Shown here: positions 37,517-46,689 of the stretch, one piece after another
Numbering within the stretch: position 1 is the first letter of the stretch
Layout of the letters: every line of letters begins with the position of its first letter
NCBI RefSeq assembly: GCF_004791695.1
Contig: NZ_SRSO01000013.1
Coordinates: 62,001 to 126,000, forward strand
DNA: 64,000 nucleotides
Direction of reading: 5' to 3'
Origin: Flavivirga rizhaonensis
GTDB taxonomy: Bacteria > Bacteroidota > Bacteroidia > Flavobacteriales > Flavobacteriaceae
Notes under the pieces: model-generated
Database searches by the model: none
What the model was told of the DNA's origin: nothing
The model's input: the letters and a program-made list of their open reading frames with translations, nothing else
Position numbers and translations under genes: made by a program

Positions 37517-37975
37517 TTACTCAAGTATCATAGCCGCTTGAGAACAAACAAACTCTAAAAAACGTTCATCTGCTTCAGTAAAAGGATCTGAAGTATTGGA
37601 ATCAATATCTATTTGGCCAATGTTTTCACCATTTACGAAAATTGGAATAACAATTTCGGCTTTAACAGTAATACTACAGGCAATATAATTATCTTGAGCT
37701 GCTACATCTGGTACCACAAAATTTTCATTGCTAACTGCAACCTGTCCACAAATACCTTTCCCAAAAGGAATTACAGTATGGTCTGTAGGTGCTCCCACAT
37801 AAGGACCTAAATGTAACTCTTCTTTATTGCCATTTCTAAAATAAAAACCCACCCAATTATAATAATCTATATGGGTTTCAAGTAGTTCACAAATGCTTAA
37901 AAGGCGTTCATCTACTGTTCTTTCTGTGTTCAAAACAATAGTTTCCACTTGTGGTTTTAGGTCTTCAAAAATCAT
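37517..37975 (-). CDS. GAF-domain protein, free methionine-(R)-sulfoxide reductase-like
   Basis: A 152-residue single GAF domain. The sequence YYNWVGFYFRNGNKEELHLGPYVG...IPFGKGICGQVA...NYIACSITVKAEIVIPIFVNGENIGQIDIDS follows the fRMsr family. Cys76 and Cys100 are in the positions of the E. coli Cys94 and the catalytic Cys118. The position of the resolving Cys84 appears to be His66, so the disulfide chemistry may differ. The ATG at 37975 is supported by a TACTTTTG -7 box at 37993-38000 on the minus strand; the frame extends to 38035. It is divergent from xrtF. Confidence 0.8.
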   Translation of the reverse strand: MIFEDLKPQVETIVLNTERTVDERLLSICELLETHIDYYNWVGFYFRNGNKEELHLGPYVGAPTDHTVIPFGKGICGQVAVSNENFVVPDVAAQDNYIACSITVKAEIVIPIFVNGENIGQIDIDSNTSDPFTEADERFLEFVCSQAAMILE

Positions 37976-38020
37976 AAATTCAAAAGTTTTGGCAAAAGTA
38001 TTTAAAAAGACGTAATTTCG

Positions 38021-38620
38021 ATGTCTTGTTTGCATAATTTTAACCTATATAAATTAGTAAAAACGTTTTTGAAAACACTTTTTATAAAATACAAATCAGT
38101 TATAAAGTTCATCCTTACTTTCTTATTAGTTTATGTGTCTTTTTCTGTGATTTATAAACTGTATTTAGACGCTTCTGAGAGCTCGATATTTTACCCTGAT
38201 TATATGACGCATTTAGTGTCTAGGCAGAGTGAAGTATTATTAAGTGCATTTGGGTATGATGCTCAAATGATACCACACCCAGAAGAACCTTCTATGAAAC
38301 TTATCGTAAATGGTACGTATGTTGCTCGCGTTATTGAAGGGTGTAATTCAATAAGTGTTATCATACTATTTATGTCATTTATTATAGCTTTTTCTGGAAA
38401 ATTAAAAACAACGTTTTTCTATATCCTTTCTGGTAGTGTTTTAATTTATGTAGTTAATTTGATACGTATTGTAATAATATCTATAGGGCTATATCGCTAT
38501 CCAGAGCAACAAGAAATTATGCATACAGTTGTATTTCCCGGAATTATTTACGGCATGGTTTTTTTATTATGGATTTTTTGGGTGAATCGTTTTTCTAAAT
38601 TAAAAAAGAAAGATGCCTAA
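38021..38620 (+). CDS. xrtF: Exosortase family protein XrtF
   Basis: A 199-residue polytopic membrane protein. The exosortase catalytic triad is visible: Cys108 in VIEGCNSISVIILF, Arg149 in NLIRI and His168 in EIMHTVVFPGIIYG. Exosortases cleave C-terminal sorting signals of exported proteins at the inner membrane. This form is the short flavobacterial type. It overlaps the next gene by eight bases, as expected for the XrtF pair. No PEP-CTERM-like target was recognised in the window. Confidence 0.9.
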   Translation: MSCLHNFNLYKLVKTFLKTLFIKYKSVIKFILTFLLVYVSFSVIYKLYLDASESSIFYPDYMTHLVSRQSEVLLSAFGYDAQMIPHPEEPSMKLIVNGTYVARVIEGCNSISVIILFMSFIIAFSGKLKTTFFYILSGSVLIYVVNLIRIVIISIGLYRYPEQQEIMHTVVFPGIIYGMVFLLWIFWVNRFSKLKKKDA

Positions 38621-39041
38621 GTTAATTAAATATATACTACTGTTTCTGTTATTTGGGTTGCTGGTTTTAATTCGAGTTTATGAAGGTGAATTATTTTATG
38701 ACCCTTATCTAACATTTTTTCAAAACGACTACCTGTATGTTGATAGCCCGAGACGAGAAGTTTTAAAATTAGTAAGTTTTACAACATTACGATATTTATT
38801 AAACAGTATTATTTCATTGAGTGTTTTATATGTTTTTTTTAAAGATAAGAGCATCATTAAATTTTCAATGATTGTTTATTTGCTGGCCTATGTTATTTTG
38901 ATGTTAATTTATTTATACTTTGTTATAAACCCAAGACAGGAAGACTATTATTTATTTTTTAATGTACGTCGTTTTTTAATTCAGCCTATTATTCTACTCT
39001 TACTATTACCTGCTTTTTATTATCACAAACTCAAGAATTAA
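38613..39041 (+). CDS. Exosortase F system-associated membrane protein
   Basis: A 142-residue membrane protein with four hydrophobic segments. It begins MPKLIKYILLFLLFG, continues RVYEGELFYDPYLTFFQNDYL and ends in a NVRRFLIQPIILLLLLPAFYY helix. This matches the small protein that regularly follows xrtF in Flavobacteriaceae. Its role is unknown; the coupled start and shared membrane location suggest a subunit or chaperone of XrtF. Confidence 0.85.
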   Translation: MPKLIKYILLFLLFGLLVLIRVYEGELFYDPYLTFFQNDYLYVDSPRREVLKLVSFTTLRYLLNSIISLSVLYVFFKDKSIIKFSMIVYLLAYVILMLIYLYFVINPRQEDYYLFFNVRRFLIQPIILLLLLPAFYYHKLKN

Positions 39042-39087
39042 GTGTTAATCATTTAATAAAAAACACAATTCCAATTTCAATTTTTTG

Positions 39088-39095
39088 TATTTTTG
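39088..39095 (+). promoter_or_regulatory. -7 box upstream of the HYC_CC_PP gene
   Basis: TATTTTTG matches TAnnTTTG. The open frame extends through this box to a TTG at 39085, which argues that translation starts further downstream. Confidence 0.45.
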
Positions 39096-39099
39096 TTCT

Positions 39100-39510
39100 G
39101 TGATAAAACTATTACATAAAGGGTTTTCAATGTTTCTGGCATTACTGGTTTTGTTTTCGACAGTATCTTTTACTATTGAAAAACATTTTTGCGGTGATGT
39201 TTTAGTCGATATTTCCATTTTTACTGAAGTGGATAAGTGTGCTATGGAAACTTATGAAATCGCTTTAGAAAAAATCACGAAAAAGCCGTGTTGTAAAGAT
39301 GTCGTTGATGTTATTGAAGGTCAAAATGAATTAAAATTTTCTTCATTTGAAGACTTAGATTTTGAGCAGCAACAAATCTTTGCGTCTTATATATATACTT
39401 ATTTTAGTCTTTTTGAGGAGTTACCAAAACTAACAATTCCTCATAAAGATTATTCTCCCCCTAATTTGGTCACCGACATACATGTATTGGACCAAGTCTT
39501 TATAATTTGA
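39100..39510 (+). CDS. HYC_CC_PP family protein
   Basis: A small exported or membrane-anchored protein (136 residues from the GTG at 39100). An N-terminal hydrophobic segment (FSMFLALLVLFSTVSFTI) is followed by EKHFCGD, then KPCCKD, then YSPPN, and an end in HVLDQVFII. These give the H-x-C, CC and PP marks of the family. Conserved Cys and His suggest metal binding. It opens a cluster with two HMA proteins and a TonB receptor. The start is uncertain: GTG 39100 would make an almost leaderless mRNA with the -7 box at 39088; ATG 39130 is an alternative. Confidence 0.75.
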   Translation: MIKLLHKGFSMFLALLVLFSTVSFTIEKHFCGDVLVDISIFTEVDKCAMETYEIALEKITKKPCCKDVVDVIEGQNELKFSSFEDLDFEQQQIFASYIYTYFSLFEELPKLTIPHKDYSPPNLVTDIHVLDQVFII

Positions 39511-39517
39511 TTTATTG

Positions 39518-39665
39518 TCATTCCTGTCTTTCGTCTTTAGTTTATGCAGAGCGTAGTCGGAGCATTCAAGATGAACTCAAGCAGGAACCTCATCGATTAT
39601 AGATGAGTTTAAAGTGAATTCCCGCTTTACTGAAACAAGTTCAGCATAAATTGCTGGAATGGCAA
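39518..39665. repeat. Composite dispersed repeat
   Basis: Begins GTCATTCCTG and ends GCTGGAATGGCA, so its ends are inverted. The block at about 39530-39576 is nearly identical to 28820-28867. It fills the gap between the HYC_CC_PP gene and the HMA-MauE gene and contains no gene. Confidence 0.6.
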
Positions 39666-39696
39666 TCAAGATTATTCAATCAAATTATTTTTCAAA

Positions 39697-40413
39697 ATGA
39701 AACATACATATGCAATTACGGGTATGACCTGCAATAGTTGCAGAATATCGGTAGAAGATAAGCTTAATGCTATTGATGGTATTTCAAACGCTACAGTAAA
39801 TTTAGAAAAAGCAGAGGCCTCTATTGAGATGTCAAAACACATTTCTCTAAATATACTCCAAAAGGTGTTATCGGATAAGTATTCGATTTCAGAAAATAAC
39901 GTATCAAGTATAAGTAATGTAAAAGAAAAGAAATCAGAGTTCAGACAGTTATTTCCGTTGTTTTTAATCTTTGGGTATATAACAGCTGCATCCATTTTAA
40001 TAAATTATAGATCATGGAACGGAACCGATTTTATGCTCGATTTTATGGGGCTTTTCTATATTGTTTTTAGTTTTTTTAAGCTTTTAGATTTAAAAGGCTT
40101 TCCAGAGTCCTTTAAAATGTACGATCCATTGGCTAAAGTAATGCCTATTTATAGTTGGATATACCCGTTCATTGAATTGGTATTAGGAATTTTGTTTTTG
40201 ATGCGTGTCCAAATTCCAATAGCCTTAATAATCACGTTGGTTATTTTAGGAATAACAACTATAGGAGTCACAAAAACACTTTTAAAAAAGAAAACGATTC
40301 AATGTGCTTGTTTAGGAACCGCACTAAAACTCCCCATGACTAAAGCAACGTTTATTGAAAATAGCATCATGATTGTTATGGCAATTGTCATGCTAATTAA
40401 GACCTATAATTAA
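39697..40413 (+). CDS. HMA-domain protein fused to a MauE-like membrane domain
   Basis: A 238-residue protein. Residues 1-68 form a heavy-metal-associated domain with GMTCNSC (Cys12, Cys15). The C-terminal part has four hydrophobic helices resembling the MauE/DoxX-type membrane domain (FPESFKMYDPLAKVMPIYSWIYPFIELVLGILFL, then CACLGTALKLPMTKATFIENS). The added Cys pair CAC near residue 205 may be redox-active or bind metal. It is followed without a gap by the TonB receptor gene. A role in moving a soft metal such as copper across or along the inner membrane is inferred. Confidence 0.82.
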   Translation: MKHTYAITGMTCNSCRISVEDKLNAIDGISNATVNLEKAEASIEMSKHISLNILQKVLSDKYSISENNVSSISNVKEKKSEFRQLFPLFLIFGYITAASILINYRSWNGTDFMLDFMGLFYIVFSFFKLLDLKGFPESFKMYDPLAKVMPIYSWIYPFIELVLGILFLMRVQIPIALIITLVILGITTIGVTKTLLKKKTIQCACLGTALKLPMTKATFIENSIMIVMAIVMLIKTYN

Positions 40414-42669
40414 ATGAAGAACATAATATATATACTATTAATACTTCCTATGGTGATGTTATCTCAAAACAAAATTAGTGGGATTATCATGGAAGCAAAT
40501 GAAAAAAACGAACCCATTGGTTTGCCTGGCGCTAATGTGTATTGGTTAAATACATCTGTTGGAGCTGTAACAGATATAGATGGAAAGTTTAGTATCCCTT
40601 ACAAAAAGGATTATACGCAATTACTAATTAGTTACGTGGGCTATAAAACAGATACCATAACAATTTCGAAGCCTGAAATGGTAAGGCACTGGTTGCAGTC
40701 AACAGATAATTTAGATGCTGTTACAATTAAATCCAGAAAACAAGCAACATCAAAATCATATTTACAAGCTACGAATGTATTTACTGTAAGTAGTGATGAA
40801 TTGTTAAAAGCAGCTTGTTGTAACCTTTCCGAGAGTTTTGAAACCAATCCGTCTATTGATGTGAATTTCGCTGACGCTATTACGGGAACGCGACAAATAA
40901 AAATGTTAGGACTCAATAGCCCATATATTTTAATTGCTACCGAAAACATTCCTTCAATTCGGGGGGCTTCACAAGCTTTTGGGTTGAGTTTTATCCCAGG
41001 AACCTGGGTGGAAAGCATTCAAATAACTAAAGGAGCAGGTAGTGTTGTAAACGGTTACGAAAGTATAGCGGGACAAATAAATGCAGAGTTGGTAAAACCA
41101 ACAACTGATGATAAGTTGTTTGTGAATCTATATGGAGCTAGCAGCGAACGTTTAGAGTTAAACACACATATCAATACAAAAGTAAGTGACAAATGGCATA
41201 CAGGTTTGTATTTACATGGTAATACCCATAATAAAGAACACGATGTTAATGATGATGGTTTTATGGATATGCCCAAGTATAATCAAATTAATATTATGAA
41301 TCGTTGGCAGTATACAAATGCCGAAAAAGGTTTTGTGAGTTTTATAAATCTGAAATTTTTAAATGATGAAAAACAAACAGGACAACTTGGTTTTAATCCA
41401 GATACTGATAAGTTGACAACTGGAGTTTGGGGAAGTGAAATTGATACAAGGCGTTATGAAATATCGACTAAATTAGGCTATGTAAATCCAGAAATCCCAT
41501 ATCAAAGCCTGGGAGTTCAAACAGCATTTAGTAGTCATAAACAGGATTCTTATTTTGGGCTAAATCAATATGATATCACTCATAACAGTTTGTATGCGAA
41601 TGCTATTTATAACTCTATTATTAGCGATTCCAGGCACAAAATAAAAACAGGAGTGAGTTATACTTACGATCATTATGATGAACTTGTGAATACTACAGAA
41701 TATGAAAGAACAGAAAGATCTGTAGGTGCATTTTTTGAATATAATTATGACAATTTAGAGAAGCTGAATTTAACAGCAGGGATTCGTATAGATGACCATA
41801 ATTTACTAGGGACATTTGTAACACCTCGTGTGCATGCTCGCTATACACCCTGGGAGAAATCGGCATTACGAGCATCTTTTGGACGCGGAAAACGTAGTGC
41901 AAATATTTTTGCTGAAAATCAACAGTTATTTTCAACCTCAAGAGTGGTTAAGATAACGAGTTCCTCTCCTTCGGGGAGGTTAGGAGGGGCTATTTATGGT
42001 TTAGACCCAGAGATCGCATGGAATTACGGTGTGTCTTATTTGCAAGGGTTTAATCTTTTTGGAAGAAAAGCAGATATCACTTTAGATTTTTATAAAACGG
42101 ATTTTAAAAACCAAGTGGTAGTTGATTATGAAAACCCGCAAGAAGTGAGCTTTTATAATTTAGAAGGCGATAGTTATGCAAATAGTTTTCAAGTAGAGCT
42201 TAATTACAATGTGTTTGAACATTTCGATTTACGAATGGCTTATAAATATTATGATGTAAAAACGGATTATAATTCTGGCAAATTATCAAAACCATTAGTT
42301 CCAACCCACCGTTTATTTGCAAATGCGTCTTACGAGACTCATAAGCAAGACGATGGTCAACACTGGAAATTTGATGCAACTTATAATTGGTTGGGAGAGC
42401 AGCGCTTTTCCTCAACAGAAACGAATCCTGTACAGTATCAATTACCAGGCAAAACACCAACATTGGCAACGTTAAATGCGCAAGTAACTAAAGTGTTTTC
42501 TCCCAAATTTGAAGTATATTTAGGAGGTGAAAATATTACCAATGTGAGACAAAATAATCCGATTTTAGGAGGAGACGACCCTTTTGGTTCAAATTTTGAT
42601 ACCACATTTGTATATGGTCCCATTTTTGGGAGTATGTATTATGCAGGATTGCGATTTAAATTAAAATAA
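40414..42669 (+). CDS. TonB-dependent receptor, putative metal or metallophore uptake
   Basis: A 751-residue outer-membrane receptor. Signal peptide, then a carboxypeptidase-regulatory-like domain (ISGIIMEANEKNEPIGLPGANVYW), then the plug (about 115-230; KMLGLNSPYILIATENIPSIRG, GAGSVVNGYESIAGQINAEL), and a 22-strand barrel ending in GLRFKLK. Its ATG directly follows the HMA-MauE stop. Residues 517-525 (SSPSGRLGG) are encoded by a GC-rich dispersed repeat just before AIYGLDPEIAWNYGVSY, so the barrel carries an acquired loop. The flanking HMA genes point to copper or a similar metal as cargo. Confidence 0.88.
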   Translation: MKNIIYILLILPMVMLSQNKISGIIMEANEKNEPIGLPGANVYWLNTSVGAVTDIDGKFSIPYKKDYTQLLISYVGYKTDTITISKPEMVRHWLQSTDNLDAVTIKSRKQATSKSYLQATNVFTVSSDELLKAACCNLSESFETNPSIDVNFADAITGTRQIKMLGLNSPYILIATENIPSIRGASQAFGLSFIPGTWVESIQITKGAGSVVNGYESIAGQINAELVKPTTDDKLFVNLYGASSERLELNTHINTKVSDKWHTGLYLHGNTHNKEHDVNDDGFMDMPKYNQINIMNRWQYTNAEKGFVSFINLKFLNDEKQTGQLGFNPDTDKLTTGVWGSEIDTRRYEISTKLGYVNPEIPYQSLGVQTAFSSHKQDSYFGLNQYDITHNSLYANAIYNSIISDSRHKIKTGVSYTYDHYDELVNTTEYERTERSVGAFFEYNYDNLEKLNLTAGIRIDDHNLLGTFVTPRVHARYTPWEKSALRASFGRGKRSANIFAENQQLFSTSRVVKITSSSPSGRLGGAIYGLDPEIAWNYGVSYLQGFNLFGRKADITLDFYKTDFKNQVVVDYENPQEVSFYNLEGDSYANSFQVELNYNVFEHFDLRMAYKYYDVKTDYNSGKLSKPLVPTHRLFANASYETHKQDDGQHWKFDATYNWLGEQRFSSTETNPVQYQLPGKTPTLATLNAQVTKVFSPKFEVYLGGENITNVRQNNPILGGDDPFGSNFDTTFVYGPIFGSMYYAGLRFKLK
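41962..41990. repeat. GC-rich dispersed repeat inserted in the TonB receptor gene
   Basis: TCCTCTCCTTCGGGGAGG followed by TTAGGAGGGGC is the reverse complement form of the repeat in thyA and in the etfB-etfA gap. It is 29 bases long and is read through in frame as SSPSGRLGG. Confidence 0.65.
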
Positions 42670-42797
42670 ATTCCCTCGAAGGAGGGAATCTCATTAATTG
42701 AAACTGATGTCCGACTAGACAAAGTAAAAATGAATCTTTTTAAATTAAGAACTAAAATTAAACAGATTGCCACGTCGTGCCTCCCGCAATGACAAAA
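42670..42797. repeat. Composite dispersed repeat after the TonB receptor gene
   Basis: Starts directly after the stop codon with the hairpin ATTCCCT/AGGGAAT (42670-42689) and ends with CCCGCAATGACA. It belongs to the same type as the ATTCCTG/CAGGAAT elements and separates the receptor from the periplasmic HMA gene. Confidence 0.55.
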
Positions 42798-42807
42798 TAA
42801 CAGAATT

Positions 42808-43194
42808 ATGAAAAAACTAATAATAATAGTAGCCGTATTAATAACAACAGTATCATTTGCACAGAACAAAAACGCTAGAGCCTCCATGGAAGTTGATGGT
42901 GTTTGTTTAATGTGTAAAAGCCGTATTGAAAAAGCAAGTTTAAATACCAAAGGTGTGAAGTCGGCAGTATGGAATGTAAAAACCCATGAATTGAAACTGA
43001 TTTATGACGAACGCAAAACAGATTTAAAAACCATACAAACCAGTATTTTGGCTGTTGGTCATGATACTAAAGAAGTGAAAGCAACAGACGAAGCTTATGC
43101 TACTGTGCACCCTTGTTGTAGGTACAGAGATGAAGCCGTTAAAGGCGATCATAAAGAAGGTAAAGAGTATAAGGAAGGTGATGGTCATAATTAG
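42808..43194 (+). CDS. Exported HMA-domain protein
   Basis: A 128-residue periplasmic protein. A signal peptide (MKKLIIIVAVLITTVSFAQ) precedes an HMA-like ferredoxin fold with VDGVCLMCKSRIEKASLNTKGVKSAVWNVKTHELKLIYDERK, which keeps a C-x-x-C pair (CLMC). The C-terminus adds HPCCRYRDE and a His/Lys/Glu-rich tail ending GDGHN, another likely metal site. It is the last gene of the cluster and would hand metal between the outer-membrane receptor and the inner-membrane HMA-MauE protein. Confidence 0.85.
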   Translation: MKKLIIIVAVLITTVSFAQNKNARASMEVDGVCLMCKSRIEKASLNTKGVKSAVWNVKTHELKLIYDERKTDLKTIQTSILAVGHDTKEVKATDEAYATVHPCCRYRDEAVKGDHKEGKEYKEGDGHN

Positions 43195-43267
43195 CAATTT
43201 CGTTTAAATGATTTATATTATACTTAGCTCTTCTTTTTACAGGGTAGTATCTCACCAAGTGTGTAAA

Positions 43268-43311
43268 GTCAAAAAAATATCGAGAGTTGCAACCCTCGAT
43301 ATTTTTTTGAC
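43268..43311. terminator. Bidirectional terminator after the metal cluster
   Basis: Perfect 17-bp arms, GTCAAAAAAATATCGAG (43268-43284) and CTCGATATTTTTTTGAC (43295-43311), with a 10-base loop. The T run inside the arm can act as the terminator tail in both directions. Confidence 0.75.
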
Positions 43312-43329
43312 TAATTTTATTTACACACT

Positions 43330-43479
43330 TTACGGGATAGTGTCTTTTACAGATTCTACATGAGAAATAAAACTACTACTCATTCCCACCTTTTGAGACA
43401 GGGCAACTTGAGAGATTTTCTTTTCCTATCTCATTTCTTTAACTTTTTTGATTATATATCTTTCAATTTTAGTAGCCAA
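43330..43479 (-). pseudogene. Remnant of an XRE-family helix-turn-helix regulator
   Basis: Read leftward, the frame encodes TKIERYIIKKVKEMR, an in-frame TAG, then KKISQVALSQKVGMSSSF and ISHVESVK before a second stop. The ISQ.AL.QKVGMSSSFISHVES block is a standard HTH_3 core. The internal stop, missing start codon and loss of the C-terminus show decay. It belongs to a 940-base region without intact genes. Confidence 0.6.
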
Positions 43480-43544
43480 GAATCAATTTAATTATAATGC
43501 AAATTGACATATTTTTTTATTTATAATAAATCTAAAGGTACCTG

Positions 43545-43612
43545 GGCGTGGGCTTTCTTATTCGTGCACGGGTATACCAGTACCGTGATAGCGATAATTT
43601 GAGTTCCACGCC
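43545..43612. repeat. Nested inverted-repeat element
   Basis: Outer arms GGCGTGG (43545-43551) and CCACGCC (43606-43612) enclose inner arms CACGG (43567-43571) and CCGTG (43583-43587) around the palindrome GGTATACC. Further inverted repeats follow at 43680-43690, 43719-43739 (CTGCCTG/CAGGCAG) and 43829-43848 (TCACGTTA/TAACGTGA). The open frame across this stretch is composition-driven and not called. It may be the scar of a small mobile element. Confidence 0.45.
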
Positions 43613-44074
43613 TTTTTTGTTTCCGCACATTTAAGGTTTTATTAGGATTTGTCTCAATTAATTTAGCAACGCCTATGTTGTTATCATAACACCTAGGTCC
43701 GCTATAAATGCAACTAATCTGCCTGTCCGGACCAGGCAGGTTCAACTTAAATTTTATGAGTGTTCGTGTTATGCGAACCCTTAAACCTAACTTTACTAGT
43801 AAAACATACTTTAATTCTTATCCGAGATTCACGTTAATTTTAACGTGAGTTATAACCAAAGTTTTATAAAATTAATACCATTTCTTGTTTGGAATTACTG
43901 TAAAATAAAATAATGATTTTTTGCTTTATACAAAATATAAAAATAAAGCATAGCCTCAGTTACGGTTTCTTTTTCTATTGAAGTAGAAGGCGAAAAAGGG
44001 TGTTTTATTACGGTTATTTCAAATGAGAATTGGTATAAGACATCGACCCAACTTAAAATAGAAGTGATAAAAAA

Positions 44075-44099
44075 ACGCCTCAAAAATAAATCGAGGCGT
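44075..44099 (-). terminator. Rho-independent terminator of groES-groEL
   Basis: On the minus strand ACGCCTC pairs with GAGGCGT (44093-44099 and 44075-44081 on the plus strand), followed by a T run. It starts about 30 bases after the groEL stop codon. Confidence 0.8.
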
Positions 44100-44130
44100 T
44101 TTTTTATAATTTGCGTGTCGAGGCTCTCGA

Positions 44131-45859
<1,729 letters not shown>

Positions 45860-45873
45860 GATAGAATTTATTA

Positions 45874-46149
45874 TTAGATAATTGCTAAAATGTCACTTTC
45901 GCGCATAATTAAATAATCTTTACCTTCTAGCTTAAGTTCGGTTCCAGCATATTTTCCGTATAAAACAGTGTCTCCAACTTTTACAGTAATAGGTTCATCC
46001 TTTGTGCCTTTTCCAGCGGCAACTACGTTTCCTTTTTGTGGTTTTTCTTTAGCGTTATCTGGAATAATAATTCCTGATGCGGTTGTAGTTTCAGCTGCAG
46101 CAGGTTCAATAAGAACACGGTCTGCTAATGGTTTAATATTTAATGCCAT
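45874..46149 (-). CDS. groES: Co-chaperonin GroES
   Basis: A 91-residue co-chaperonin that caps GroEL. It has [12 protein letters not shown], the mobile loop [25 protein letters not shown] and [16 protein letters not shown]. It heads the groES-groEL unit. Its upstream region holds a 16-bp palindrome and a sigma-54-like sequence, described separately. Confidence 0.97.
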   Translation of the reverse strand: MALNIKPLADRVLIEPAAAETTTASGIIIPDNAKEKPQKGNVVAAGKGTKDEPITVKVGDTVLYGKYAGTELKLEGKDYLIMRESDILAII

Positions 46150-46188
46150 TTGTTATATTTTTTAATTAATTTAAAATATGTTTTTTCT

Positions 46189-46221
46189 TAACGCTTAAGC
46201 GTTATACTAAAAATGTGCCAA
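46189..46221 (-). promoter_or_regulatory. groES upstream region: palindrome and possible -24/-12 promoter
   Basis: TAACGCTTAAGCGTTA (46189-46204) is a perfect 16-bp palindrome about 40 bases upstream of the groES ATG. Just upstream on the minus strand TTGGCAC (46215-46221) is followed, at sigma-54 spacing, by TAGTA (46205-46209). The -24 part matches YTGGCAC well but the -12 part is poor (TTGCW expected). A repressor operator or a heat-shock element is equally possible. Confidence 0.35.
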
Positions 46222-46266
46222 TGATTAAGAACTGACAAACTTGCAGACCTGTCTACCAAATAGGTA

Positions 46267-46309
46267 GAAACAAAAAATGCCAACTTTTAAAGTTGGCATT
46301 TTTTGTTTC
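46267..46309 (-). terminator. Terminator after secG
   Basis: 20-bp perfect arms (46267-46286 and 46290-46309) with a three-base loop. The core GCCAACTT/AAGTTGGC is followed by a T run on either strand. It lies 16 bases after the secG stop and separates the miaB-secG unit from groES-groEL. Confidence 0.85.
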
Positions 46310-46324
46310 TTTTATTGAGCAGAA

Positions 46325-46687
46325 TTAATTCCCTGTAGAATCTGCTGGTGTTGCAGTTGCAGCATCATTAGTTGCAGGCAACGGTGCAGGTAATGCAGGC
46401 GCACTTGTAGCTGCATCTTGGTCTAAAGCTTTAGAATCTATATTGTCTCCACCTCTGTTAATTGCTATGTTTGAAGCTAGTATTAAAACTAATAATAGGG
46501 TTGCTAAAGTCCACGTGCTTTTGTCTAAAAAATCGGTTGTCTTTTTTACACCACCTAATTGTTGTGTTCCGCCGCCACCAAAAGATGATGATAATCCACC
46601 GCCTTTAGGGTTTTGCACCATAATTACTACAATTAGTAAAAATGCTACCACTACAATTAATGCTAAAAATATTGTAAACGTACTCAT
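46325..46687 (-). CDS. secG: Preprotein translocase subunit SecG
   Basis: A 120-residue SecYEG component. The first helix FTIFLALIVVVAFLLIVVIMVQNPKGGGLSSSFGG with the conserved VQNPKGGGL motif and the second helix (TLATLLLVLILASNIAI) give the usual two-helix topology. The C-terminus is an Ala/Pro/Thr-rich tail, as in other Bacteroidota. It lies two bases after the TPR gene and ends at a strong terminator. Confidence 0.93.
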   Translation of the reverse strand: MSTFTIFLALIVVVAFLLIVVIMVQNPKGGGLSSSFGGGGTQQLGGVKKTTDFLDKSTWTLATLLLVLILASNIAINRGGDNIDSKALDQDAATSAPALPAPLPATNDAATATPADSTGN

Positions 46688-46689
46688 TA

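Noticed and set aside
40641..41018. 125-codon antisense frame in the TonB receptor gene
   Set aside because: The receptor on the plus strand is continuous and recognisable; the antisense frame has no domain.
43521..43745. 74-codon frame on the minus strand
   Set aside because: It runs through the nested inverted repeats, has no domain and no start signal; treated as composition of the repeat region.
43895..44083. 62-codon frame on the minus strand downstream of groEL
   Set aside because: It overlaps the groEL terminator and shows no recognisable protein; a decayed gene is possible but not shown.
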